Assembly: GCA_036365515.1 (NCBI GenBank)
Contig: CM070875.1
Location: forward strand, 92,756,628-92,820,627
Origin: Torymus aiolomorphi
Lineage: Eukaryota; Arthropoda; Insecta; Hymenoptera; Torymidae
Direction: 5' to 3'
DNA length: 64,000 bases
A model generated the notes under the pieces. It ran no database searches, was not told the origin of the DNA, and saw only the letters and a list, made by a program, of their open reading frames with translations. Below are positions 51,771 through 62,270 of the stretch, in pieces (position 1 is the stretch's first letter; each line of letters starts with the position of its first letter). The position numbers and the translations under genes were made by a program.

Positions 51771-53103
51771 ATAATTATAAAAATATAATAATAAGATATT
51801 AAATATCAATTGATGTTGAACAAAAAGAATCAAAATTACGTAATATTAAATAAATACATATTAAAGTAATATTATATTAAAAAAAAACTTCTGTAATCTA
51901 TGTTCTGAATATTTAATAGTATCATGACAAATTGACGTATACAAAGAATGCAATGCACTAGCTGACTGTCAGTGTCACAGTATCGTATAAAACCAGTAGA
52001 TAGTCAAGTCTCACTGGGTAGTCTGCAAAATACATAATGATGTATTTTAGTGTCATTATGTATTTCGCAGACAACCCAGCGAGACTTACCAATGTAATTG
52101 TTTTCTATCACACTGTAAAACTGACAGAGTCAGATAGTATATACATTACAATCTTTGTATATGACAATTTGCCATGTTACAATATCTATATTAAATACAG
52201 CACATACGTTAATCAAGAGTTTCTTTTTATAAATATTAAAAGGTAATAAAATATAACAAACTCCCTGAGGCGAGTTCTTATGTCCTACCTAAACTTATAA
52301 ATAACCTGACTAATCTACCCAGTAATAAAAACCTACCCATCGTGCACCTAAACACATACACACTGCACTTTTAAAATTGTTTCCTACTCCCTTATTACTT
52401 ATTCCCTCACATTCTGAAGCACTGACACTCTTAAATGAACTGCTGGAACTGCAGGAGCAATAAAGTAGGGCTGGTCGGTCCAGGTTGGCACTACTTCAAG
52501 AACATCAGTATGTTCTGTTTAGAATAATAGCCCACACCATCTGCTCGAAGAGAAGGGCTGGTGGAGACCTTCACTCCTTTCTCTACCAGGGACAGCCTGA
52601 GCCTGGGTTCGGCCAAGGCACAAGCACTAGATTAACTATATACACAGTCACTAGTGTGGATGGGAGCCAAGCTGGGAGAGTTGACCACCTAAAAACCACA
52701 TTTGGATAATAAATAGATCATACGAATAGGCAATATGAATTATATAATCAACAACGAAAAAACTGATAAAAGCTTAGTTAATCTAAAATTTCAACTTTCA
52801 TTACAAATTGAAAATCTTCTATATGAACCTACTATAAAGCATTTATATATGTTTGTGAAATTTTCTTAAATCTTTTGATTTGCAAATATAATTCATTATA
52901 ACCATTGAAAAACAACATTGTAAAATTGAGACATATAATTATTTTGAGCATCCTAATTAATTTGATGCTAATGCTATTTTGTAATATAGCATTGATAATA
53001 TAACATTAAAATGTAACCATAATAAAAGCCTGTAAAAGGCTTAGAATTTTTAATTAAAAAAAAGAAATAGATCATGCAAACAATATTACCAATATTACCA
53101 TAC

Positions 53104-53351
53104 TCAAGAGACAGTCTGCAGCAATGCCAGTAGTTTGCTCCTGTCAGTCCTGTCGCTGCTACAGATACCTGCAACAAGAGAAAAGTATGCCCACCCATCA
53201 GAGAGATTAGTAACGAGATAAAGAGCTTACCAAATCTGTTTGCGTCATCGATTCCGCTGCCTTGCTGTCTCCGACGGGTCACGTCTACCCGATGAACACG
53301 ATGAGAGGGACGACATCCACCAGGATGCCGTCCTACAGCAGCCGCTGTCAT
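53104..53351 (-). CDS. Two-exon small gene candidate
   Basis: On the minus strand, exon 1 (53231-53351) starts MTAAAVGRHPGG and stops at a consensus donor (TTTG/GTAAGC). Exon 2 (53104-53168) follows a pyrimidine-rich TTGTTGCAG acceptor and ends at TGA, giving about 61 residues. There is no known domain. GC-rich DNA upstream is split by the Transib-like insertion, whose other side (54.88-55.05 kb) could hold the promoter. It might equally be a non-coding transcript. Confidence 0.25.
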
Positions 53352-53374
53352 CGCTGGGAAATGAGCAGACGCCG

Positions 53375-54872
53375 CACAGTGGTCTAAAACATACGGCGCG
53401 CGGACAAATTACCTTTTAGGACGAACCATTAAACGGATTTGAAATTTTTCTTTTGCAAAATACTCTTAAAGTAATTTCTCACTCATCCCTCAAGCCAGAT
53501 TTTCAAATTAGGAAGCTCCCTGTTATCAACAAAACTTCAAAAGTTGTTAAAAATGAAAAATTGACGTTTTTTTTCACTTTTTTAAATTTTTAGTCACTTC
53601 TGACAATTTTAAACATCAAAACAATGATATATTCTTACTCTAGGGACAAAAATATGTCGATTCCTGTAGTTTTTATTTTTTTTACCTGTATAAAGCATAA
53701 AAAAATGTGATGAAAAGTGAAATTTTTAGAGTTTACTTTTTATCATTTATTCTATAAATAAGCTTTCCAATTTTTTTTATTATGCATGCTATTTATATCT
53801 TTTATGACATCCTTATAATAAATTTCAAGTTTTCTTTTTTTTTATTTAGAAAAATTCAATAACATATAAGAAAATATAACATTTCTTTACAAAAAATCTT
53901 GATAATGCAGAATATCAATAGTTACAATCTGTGAAAATTTGAATTCATCGCGTCTCAGACAGAATGGATTCAAATTTTTACAGATTATAGCTATTTATAT
54001 TCTCCATTATCATGATTTTTCTCAAAAAACTTGAACATACAGTTTTGGAGTTATAAGCTTAATCAAAAGACGTTTTCATTAATAACAAAAGAACCGTGAT
54101 AGCTAGAAATTTTTTCTTATGAAAATATAGGTTTTTTTATGCTCTTTCGAACTATACCCATCCGATTCTAAATTTTGAATCCAATCATTAAACAAATTCA
54201 AAAATAAATTTTTCGAAAATCAAAAATTCGACTTGAAATGAAAGCGGATCAGTGAATCATACAAAATTATGTTTTTCCTAAATTCAGAATGAAAAAACAA
54301 ACAAAATGAGACCTGTCTGGTTAAAATCGAACGCGTAGATCCGGAGAAAAAGCGGCACACACACACACACACACACGCACGCACGCACGCACGCACACAC
54401 ACAGACATTCTCTAAAATCATAAGACCAAACTTCTAACACCTTTTATCATGTTTCTAGAGTAATTTAATATAACTTTTATAATTTTACTATTACAAAGCT
54501 TCCTCTAAGAGGAAGTAAAAGTAAACTCGAAAAATTTATAAGTTTTGTTATACTTTATACAGTTAAAAAAAATAAAAACTGCAGGAATCGACGTATTTTT
54601 GTCTCTAGAATAAGAATATACCACTGTTTTAATGTTTAAAATTGTCAGAGGTGACTAAAAATTGAAAAAAGTGAGAAAAATATCAATTATTCATTTTTAA
54701 CAGCTTTTGAACTTTTCTAGATAACAGGGGGATTCCTAATTTGAAAATATGGCTTGAGGGATGAGTGAGAAATTACTTCAAGAGTATTTTCCAAAAAAAA
54801 AATTTCAAATCCGTTTAATGGTTCGTCCTAAAAGGTAATTTGTCCGCGCGCCGTATGTTTTAGACCACTGTG
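53375..54872. mobile_element. Transib-like foldback element
   Basis: 1,498 bp with ~325-bp terminal inverted repeats whose outermost bases are CACAGTGGTC; the first seven equal the RAG recombination-signal heptamer. It is flanked by CGCCG at 53370-53374 and 54873-54877. Transib transposons are known for CACWRTG-type termini and 5-bp GC-rich duplications of CGNCG type. No transposase is inside; the middle (53.8-54.5 kb) is a fragment of the dispersed AT-rich repeat. Confidence 0.7.
53800..54530 (+). repeat. Dispersed AT-rich repeat, copy 3 (partial)
   Basis: Nested within the Transib-like element. It shares ATAACAAAAGAACCGTGATA (about 54097), a CA/CG microsatellite (54355-54402) and the AGCTTCCTCTAAGAGGAAG terminus (about 54500) with copies 1 and 2. 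Confidence 0.6.
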
Positions 54873-54877
54873 CGCCG

Positions 54878-56470
54878 GGCGTCCAGCGATGTAATTGTTT
54901 ATCACTGCAGTATCACACAGAAAATACTGCGCAGTGCGCACGCAGATACGCAGCCGTTACGGCTGCGCCAGCTGCGGCAATAATGCACGGCCGGCGCTAA
55001 AGTCACGGCGCGAAGGCAGAAAAGAAGAGCCTGCAGTTATCCAGATTGACGTTGCTGAGTACGCTATATAGTGTTGAGCCTTTTCTTTCTTCTCTCTCAT
55101 TTTCGCCGTATTAGTATATGAGCATATCCACCGAATTTTTAATTTTCGTGTTACTGAGCTAGATCTTTCATATGAATGAACCTAGTTAACGTTCAAATAC
55201 ATAGAACTATTAAACAAAATTTTCTTGAAATCGCACTTCATTTTTATCAAGATCAACAATGGCGATCATGACTAAAACATGTCTTGAATGGTCAGAATTA
55301 GGGGAGTCTCACGTGTACTTTACCAAGTTTTTTCCACTAAATAGTCTATAAAAAAAATAGCTATCCTCCAAACAGTACCACAATTTTTTTAGACCATCCT
55401 GACATTATATTTAAAAAAAAAAACAATCCCCAAAGGTGTGCCTGTTTTCAAAACTGAAATAAAAATAATTGAAACACCGTACTACAATTTATAAATTTCA
55501 AAAAAATTTTTTATTTGTACCGTTTAAAAAAAATAGCAATTTTATTTTTGTAAATATAAAAAGCGTAAAATATTCTTCTTGGACTAACGAAAAAAATGAC
55601 GCCTTGCAAATATGTGTGCCTTATTTCTAAAATAATCTACAGCATTTGAAAGAAGACTACATCGAAGCGTAACTTGTTTAAAAAAAGTGTATTATTGGGT
55701 GGCACATCCACAGAAAGCATAATATCATCCTTAGTATAGATGTGAACTATAGATTTGATCATTTATAAAGATATTATCCATATGTTAAAATGTCATTCAA
55801 CTTTACAGTGCCGAAATTATAAGGTCACGCGAGAACATTTCTCTGAATTTTACGAACATATAGAAAATCGTACGTAAACAAAAAGCGCGTAAAACCTATT
55901 ATAAAAATAGCTATTATAAAAAATGAGTAACTCTTTTATTTTCATATTCTTTTGACCTATATAGAATGAAGAAAAGTGCTTCAGAAGGTGTGCCTTAAAA
56001 AAATTTAGAAACTTTTTTTTCATGCCCAAAATTGAAAATTCGGTGGATGTGCTCATATATGTGTGTGGCGTCAGTTTTTTTTTTTCGTAATTGAGTTTGT
56101 ATATAATATATACATATTATGTAATTATAGGAATACCCGCTAACATTGTTTTCCCCTGTAGTTAACGTTAATTCATTCAGCGTGTTGCGTGAATGGCTAC
56201 TTAGCTAGAGCTCACCTTTCGTTAAAACTGTATAAAATGTACCTTTGTATTTTTTTTATTAATCAGAAGTGTTGAAGTTATCATTTCGCCCACACCAGTT
56301 AATGACTAAACACACCTAAAACAGTAGTTTTCCGTAAACTATTCAAAAAGATTTTATGCAAAATCAATTCCTACAGAGCTAGAACTGTAAAAAAAGATTT
56401 TTTTTATTATGAAAAATTATGAAAATACTGTATTATAAATTTTACAACAACAAAATTGTAAGATTCTGCT
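54878..56470. other. AT-rich DNA inside the Helentron-like element
   Basis: A short GC-rich part (54.88-55.05 kb) with CAGTGCGCACGCAG-type words is followed by AT-rich DNA with homopolymer runs. ACCGAATTTT...GAGCATAT at about 55.12 kb recurs inverted near 56.04 kb. I see no gene. Confidence 0.45.
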
Positions 56471-56739
56471 GAGTATTGCGGTCGTGCCTATTATGTAAAA
56501 GCGAAGTTTTTACATAGGGAGGGGGTGGGCAACGAGCGAAGCGAGGAGCAGATTTGTGAGGGGCGCGGGAGGGTTGGCATGTCGAGCGCAGCGAGAGGCG
56601 CAGGGGGCACAGCCCCCTAGTTAATCAAATATTAATCGTCGGGCGTATTCAATTTGAAAAAAAAAAATATTATATTAAATCTCGAGTGCTACACATTAAA
56701 TTTATTACAGATTTCTATTTTTTCAAAGAAATATCATCT

Positions 56740-56963
56740 CCGACTCTGTCTCTAGGTCTCTGTCTCTTCGACTCTGTCATTACGTCTCTGTTTCTATATC
56801 TCTGTCTCTACGTGCCTGTCTCTACGTCTCTGTCTCTACGTCTCTGTCTCTACGTCTCTGGCTCTACATCCCTATCTCTACGTCTCTGTCTCTATGCCTC
56901 CGTGTCTACGTGTCTTTCTCCTACGTCCCTGATTATACGTCTCTGTCTCTAATTTCTCTCTCG

Positions 56964-57023
<60 letters not shown>
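56740..57023. repeat. TCTCTGTCTCTACG minisatellite and CT microsatellite
   Basis: About fifteen variants of a 12-base TCTCTGTCTCTACG-type word (56740-56960) grade into a CT run (56955-57023). The open frame across it is low-complexity. Confidence 0.85.
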
Positions 57024-57026
<3 letters not shown>

Positions 57027-57029
57027 CTG

Positions 57030-58990
57030 ACTCGGCCGAGCGTGCGCTTAGCTGTGCGCTTACGAGTGTTCTAGACCGGGTTGCACCCCTGCGGAATGTC
57101 ATCCTGTCCTCGCGTCGTAAATCGTGGGTCAATCCCCAGATTAGGGCGCTGATGAGGTCTCGCGACCGCGCTTACCGGTTCGCGCGTAGCTCTGGCTCAA
57201 CCGCAGACCTCGCCCGCTACCGCTCACTCCGGCGCAAACCTCTAACGCCCTCGACTGTGCCAAAAACAGGCACGTTGCCACTCGCCTCGCTGATCCTCCG
57301 TCCGTTGACGCGAAATGGCGTGAGCTTCGGCGTCTGCACGTCAGCAGCCCTAGCCTACCATTACCTCTCATAAAATTCACTGAAGAAGACCTCAATGCCT
57401 TCTACGCTTCCACCGTGAGCCGTCACCGCCTATCACTGAGCAAGACGTCGAGTCAATAGCCAGCCAGCCTTTCACCTCATCGTTTAATAACCTTTTTTGT
57501 CTTCGCCCGTTTTCCAATCGCGAAGTGGCAGATGCCCTTCTTAATTCCTCTTCAAAAGCTATAGAACACGATGGCCTCTCCGTACGAATGCTAAAGCTAA
57601 CCCTATTCCCTTCCACATATCACCAACCTCTTCAACACCTCCATAGTCTCCGCTAGCAGCTGGAAAAGAGCAACGATTTGACCGCTCGCCAAGTCAAAAG
57701 TGATGCAGCATCCCTCCGATACACGCCCTATCGCCCAGCTACCCGAGCTGTCAAAGGTTCTTGAACGGCTCATTCATAACCAACTATAGGGCTATCTGGA
57801 AGTCAATCGGCTTTTCCACCCGCGCCAAGCAGGCTTCTGTCCCGGGCACAGCACCCAGACAGCTCTTTTAGGGGTATTTGATGACATCCGTCACGCTATC
57901 GACTTGCGCAAGCTCGCATTCCTTATACTCTTTGACTTTTCCAAGGTCTTTGACTCGATTCCTCACGCCACACTACTTGCTAAGCTTAAATCAACTAACT
58001 TCTTCACTCACGCTCTGCGGTGGTTTTTTTCTTATCTGGCTGATAGGCTTCAGGCCGTCATCGACTCAGGCGGAAAAATCTCAGACTGGCTTCGCGCCGA
58101 GTCTGGAGTTCCGCAAGGGAGCGTTCTTGGACCGCTACTTTTTGCTATCTTTATAAATGATCTACTGGCAGTGGTCCGCTTCTCCAAGGTAATGATCTTC
58201 GCCGGTGACACGCAACTTTACCCCCACTTCTTCCCGACAAATTTCCATCTTGCTCTCAACTGTGTCACCCAAGATGCCCAAGCGGTCACGGACTGGTCCG
58301 CTTGAACGGCCTCACTCTTAACTCCGGCAAAACTAAGGTCATGATCCTTGGCAGTGAATACACCCGTGAGCTAGACCTTGAAACCCTGACCCGCGTTGTC
58401 ATCAACGGCACCAGCCGCCCCTATGTGACGGAAGCGCGGAGCCTCGAAGTGCTTTTTACAAACACCCTCGACTGGCAAAATCACGCCAAACATGTCACGC
58501 GTAAAGTGTTCGGCTTTCTGTATACTCCGCGTTTTTTCCGCCATGCCTTAACCAGAGACATCAGAAAGTACCTTCCCGCAGCTCGACTACTCTGCCCCCG
58601 TCTATAATCACGCCGACAAGGAAAGTGTAAAAAAGCTCGAAAAAGCGCTGAAAGCTTGTGTCTGGTTTATTGTTGGCAGAATACCTCGCCGTGATCATAT
58701 CACACCTTACAGACTTGCTCTCGGCTGGTTGTCTGCGCTTCTAAGACGCCAATATTTTGTCGGCCTCCAGGCCTTCAAAGTAGTGGTCAATGCCTACCCC
58801 CCATATCTTACGGGTCGTTTTAGCTGCAGACTGAACGTGGACCTTGACCTGCGATGATCTGATCGCCGCCTACCTCAGCCGTTCGAATCAGCCCCACGGC
58901 GAACTTAAGCCTTCAAACATTCCTTTGCGCTGGAAGCAATGGATCTACTTAACTCCATTCATTTTACTGACTTCTCCCCTGCCAACCTTC
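57030..58990 (+). pseudogene. Decayed LINE reverse transcriptase
   Basis: Scattered frames of a non-LTR ORF2: a linker (RSRDRAYRFARSSGS, about 57156), then IEHDGLSVRMLKL, LILFDFSKVFDSIPH (about 57925), WLRAESGVPQGSVLGPLLFAIFINDLL, and FAGDTQLYPHF, where the catalytic (Y/F)ADD has become FAGD. Then NGLTLNSGKTKVMILGS and a C-terminal Arg/His-rich part. Multiple stops and shifts are present, for example near 57640, 57790, 58305 and 58605. The style resembles jockey/CR1-type elements. The 5' part is truncated against the CT repeat. Confidence 0.75.
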
Positions 58991-58995
58991 TGCTA

Positions 58996-59320
58996 TTAAC
59001 CCTTCCGTACCATATGGGTCTTCTAGGACCCACTTTGTTCAACATGCTGTAGAAATCTGAAATTAAATAATTTTTTTAATCTACTTATTTAGTCGTGTTC
59101 TCTTATTCAAGGGGAAGCTCCTCTGGCCATTAAAATTAAATTTTTTGTTTTTTTCCGTTTCGTTTAGTACATTAAAAAAGGGCTCGGCGATGAAAATTGA
59201 GATTTGACAAAAATTCGGATCCTGAATGGTTTATTTTAGAATAAAAAAATGGTTAATGGTTATTTTTTTTCTGAGTGGTGGATCTTGTTAATGAGACAAC
59301 GTACTAAGAATTTATCACTA
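58996..59320. other. Possible piggyBac-like terminus remnant
   Basis: TTAACCCTTCCGTACC followed by GGGTCTTCTAGGACCCAC (about 58996-59032) resembles TTAA-anchored piggyBac-type ends with an internal GGGTC palindrome. No matching second end is found before the copia LTR at 59329. The rest is AT-rich and without genes. Confidence 0.3.
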
Positions 59321-59328
59321 TCCGAGTT

Positions 59329-59627
59329 TGTTGAATATTGTGAATATTTCGCCTTCTGTATATGAGCGTAGCTATGAGACATAAACAGCGCGACACACGT
59401 ATACACACATGTAAGTCTCCCCTCCCTAGTGTGTCTGCGACTATGAAGGTGCGTCGAGCGACAGCGAGCGACGCGATATACTCTCTCTAGTCTCGGACGC
59501 CCAGCATGTAGCATCTCGCGCATGGCGTAGGCAAGCGCCTCTTTATATTCACACTACCTAATAAACTAGTCATTTCTTTAAGTATAACCCAGAGTATTTT
59601 TACTACACCTATCCACCAACTCCAACA
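59329..59627 (+). repeat. 5' LTR of copia element
   Basis: A 299-bp LTR with TGTTG...CAACA ends and a polyadenylation word AATAAA at about 59560. It is immediately followed by the primer-binding site. The partner LTR lies beyond the window. Confidence 0.75.
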
Positions 59628-59638
59628 TGGTAGCAGAG
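59628..59638 (+). promoter_or_regulatory. Primer-binding site, initiator-Met tRNA type
   Basis: TGGTAGCAGAG directly after the LTR matches the complement of the 3' end of animal initiator-Met tRNA over 11 bases, beginning with the CCA complement. Confidence 0.75.
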
Positions 59639-59940
59639 GTCCGTGGTTGGTAAGTAAAAAGAAAACTGACTCAATACAAGCTTCGTCAAGTATTGCGGCA
59701 GAATAAAGCACATGGCTCGCGGAAAATTGACAGTGAAAAATATTGAAGGAAAAGTGCAAAAGTAAGAAAAATACAAGTGTGAATAAAGAATAAAACATAT
59801 CTTCAAGTGATAAAAGAAAGAATTTTTGGAAAATTACGAAAATTCAAGCCGATGCGAGCAGATTAAATTTCGTGTGTGAAGCACGCTGCACGGTGCAAGA
59901 ATAGAGCACGTGGCAGAATTTGAGGTTATACATGTGGTAA

Positions 59941-60714
59941 ATGGACACTAAAGGAAAAGTAAAAACCAAAGAAGAAGTAATACTATATGACGTTGAAGAT
60001 GAAAGCGGAGAAATAATTGAGGAAAAGAATGCTGAAAAACGTTTTGTGAAAATAGTGCAGAAAGTAATTACGCTAAATAAAGTAATAAAAGTGTACGAAG
60101 ATATTAAATTAAAAAAAGTCGAGATGGCTAAGCAAGCAAAATTCGAAGATATAGTAATTCCCATTTTTGATGGTGCAAACTATACAAGTTGGAAATTTCG
60201 CTTAATGATTCTATTAGAGTATAAAGAGTGCAAAGAGCAAACTGAAAGAGAACGGGCTGAGACAGATAAACCAGATGAATGGAAGAAAAAGGATTTAAAA
60301 GCAAGAAATATATTAATAAGCACTATTTCAGACAAGCAATTAGAATATGTTTGTGAATGCGATACAGCTTACAAAATGATGGAAAAATTCAAGAGCATGT
60401 ACTCTACTAAATCTACAGCGCTGCAAATAGTATGCAGAGGTCAACTAGAAGACAATAAACTCAAAAAATATGAGAAAGTTGAAGAATTTTTTGTAGATTT
60501 CGAACAAGCCTGCAACAAATTTAAAGCAGCTGGAGGCACATTACCAGAAAAGGAAAAAATGAGGTATTTAATTAGAGCACTACCAGTAAGCTACAGCTTT
60601 ATTGGGAGTTTAATTGATCTCGTCCCAGAAGCTCAACAAACAGTAGACTATGTTAAGTCCAAAATTCAAGAAAAAATAATGACAGTGCCTGACAACGAAA
60701 AAGGAAAAATGTAA
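59941..60714 (+). CDS. Copia Gag
   Basis: 257 residues ending at 60714. It has an N-terminal charged segment, then a typical copia Gag core beginning FDGANYTSWKFRLMILLE, with WKKKDLKARNILIS and LEDNKLKKYEKVEEFFVDF. The zinc knuckle (CYNCGREGHFKKDC, about 60743) and an arginine/glycine-rich segment lie in another frame just downstream, so the Gag tail is separated by a frameshift near 60710. Confidence 0.8.
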   Translation: MDTKGKVKTKEEVILYDVEDESGEIIEEKNAEKRFVKIVQKVITLNKVIKVYEDIKLKKVEMAKQAKFEDIVIPIFDGANYTSWKFRLMILLEYKECKEQTERERAETDKPDEWKKKDLKARNILISTISDKQLEYVCECDTAYKMMEKFKSMYSTKSTALQIVCRGQLEDNKLKKYEKVEEFFVDFEQACNKFKAAGGTLPEKEKMRYLIRALPVSYSFIGSLIDLVPEAQQTVDYVKSKIQEKIMTVPDNEKGKM

Positions 60715-62270
60715 GTACATTCAACGTCAAGACAAAGGGACAGTGTTATAACTGTGGCCGGGAAGGTCATTTCAAGAAGGACTGTTGGAGACCACTACAG
60801 ACCAGCCAGAATAGAGGAGCATTCCAAAGCAGAGGAGCATCCCAGAGCAGAGGTCGAGGTCAACGAGGATCCCAGCGAGGATATCAACGAGGCAGTTCCA
60901 GAGGACGTGGTCGTGGCAGAGGAGCAGCCCAGCAGAGGCAAGAAGACTCCAGTCAACCCAGCGAAGACCCAGCAGCTGAGACCTGGATGATCGAAGTCAA
61001 ACACGACGAAGTGAAAAGTGAAATTGTGAGTGATGTGTTCTATAGTGAAGTAGAATCTAAGCATTATCATTATCACAATCCAAGCTTCGGCGAAGATTGT
61101 GGTAATAAAAATAGAATAACGAATGTTTATAATTATAGTTGCGAAAAGAATGGTAAATTCAAAGAAATCAGTTGGTTATTAGATAGCGGATGCACTGATC
61201 ATGTTGTGAATGATGAGAGAATGTATGAAAAATTTATTGTATTAAAAAATCCAATTGAAGTAAAGTTACCAGATGGTAAAAATTTAAAGGCCACAAAAGT
61301 AGGCAATATAAAAACATATTTCAAAAATTATTATAATGAAAAACTAATAGACTTAAAAAATGTTTATTTTGTAAAAGGAATTAATAAAAATCTATTAAGC
61401 GTTTCAAAAATTACAAGAAACAGTACTATTGTTTATAAAAATGAAAATGCAAAGATATATAACAATAACAGAGAATTAGTTGCGGTAGCAAACAAAATAA
61501 ATGATTTGTATGTCATGAAAAGTAACATATATAAGGATTTTGAAAATGATTTATACGTAAACTCTGTCAAATTAACTGAAAAAGAAAAGTGGCATAGAGC
61601 ATTAGGCCATGTCAACTTTCAATATTTAAACAAATTAGTAAAAGATAAATTGGTAGATGGTTTACCAGATAAATTAGAAAATAATGAAATGAAATGCGCA
61701 AATTGTATTCAAAGTAAAATGGCTAATGTACCGTTTAAAAATGAGAGAAGTAAAACTTCAGAAATTTTAGAGTTAATTCACACTGATCTAAATGGTCCAC
61801 ACAGAACAACAGGTTCTGGTGGAGAAAAGTTTTTTTTTAGTTTCATTGATGATTACAGTAAATGTAGTAAAGTTTATTGTATTAAAAGCAAATCAGAGAC
61901 TGCAATTTGTTTTAAAGAATATGTAAATTTAGTTGAAAACAAATTTAATAAAAGAGTTAAAAAATTAAATTGTGATAATGGCAAAGAGTACTTGAATAAG
62001 GAAATTTATCAATTTATAAATGAGAAAGGAATAGAATTATTACCTTGCCCACCCTACGTCCATCAATTAAATGGAGTAGCGGAAAGATTCAACAGATCAG
62101 CTATGGATATAGGAAGATGTCTGTTAAGAGAGGCCAAAATACCATTAAAATATTGGCCAGAAATTGTTAAAACAGTCTCTTATTTGAAAAACCGTACAAT
62201 AGCTAACTCAAACGAAAATAAAACCCTTTTGAAATTCTTTTTGGAAATAAACCTAATGTACAAAACTTAA
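60715..62270 (+). pseudogene. Copia protease and integrase
   Basis: After the zinc knuckle and an RG-rich stretch comes the protease WLLDSGCTDHVV (about 61173-61210). A pre-integrase His/Cys domain follows (KWHRALGHVNFQYL...MKCANCIQSK). The integrase catalytic residues lie in LIHTDLNGP, LNCDNGKEYL and NGVAERFNRS. The frame closes at 62270 because of a shift near 62222. The catalytic residues are intact. Confidence 0.88.

Larger units (their letters stand above)
50316..56620 (+). mobile_element. Helentron/HINE-like rolling-circle element (non-autonomous)
   Basis: A 6.3-kb insertion splits a copy of the 49832-49940 repeat: the left half ends ATTTTT at 50315, the right half resumes TTAATC at 56621. 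The start AGGCACGACCGC recurs inverted (GCGGTCGTGCCT) at 56478-56489, about 130 bases before the end, as subterminal inverted repeats. Central tandem repeats lie at 50.7-51.8 kb. The 3' end is a GC hairpin (AGGGGGC ACA GCCCCCT) followed by CTAG-type ending. Subterminal repeats, tandem core, terminal hairpin and TT insertion are the hallmarks of Helentron-derived DINE/HINE elements. No Rep/helicase was seen. Confidence 0.55.

Noticed and set aside
52485..52709. A 74-codon plus-strand ORF
   Set aside because: No domain, no promoter or splice support, and inside the Helentron-like element.
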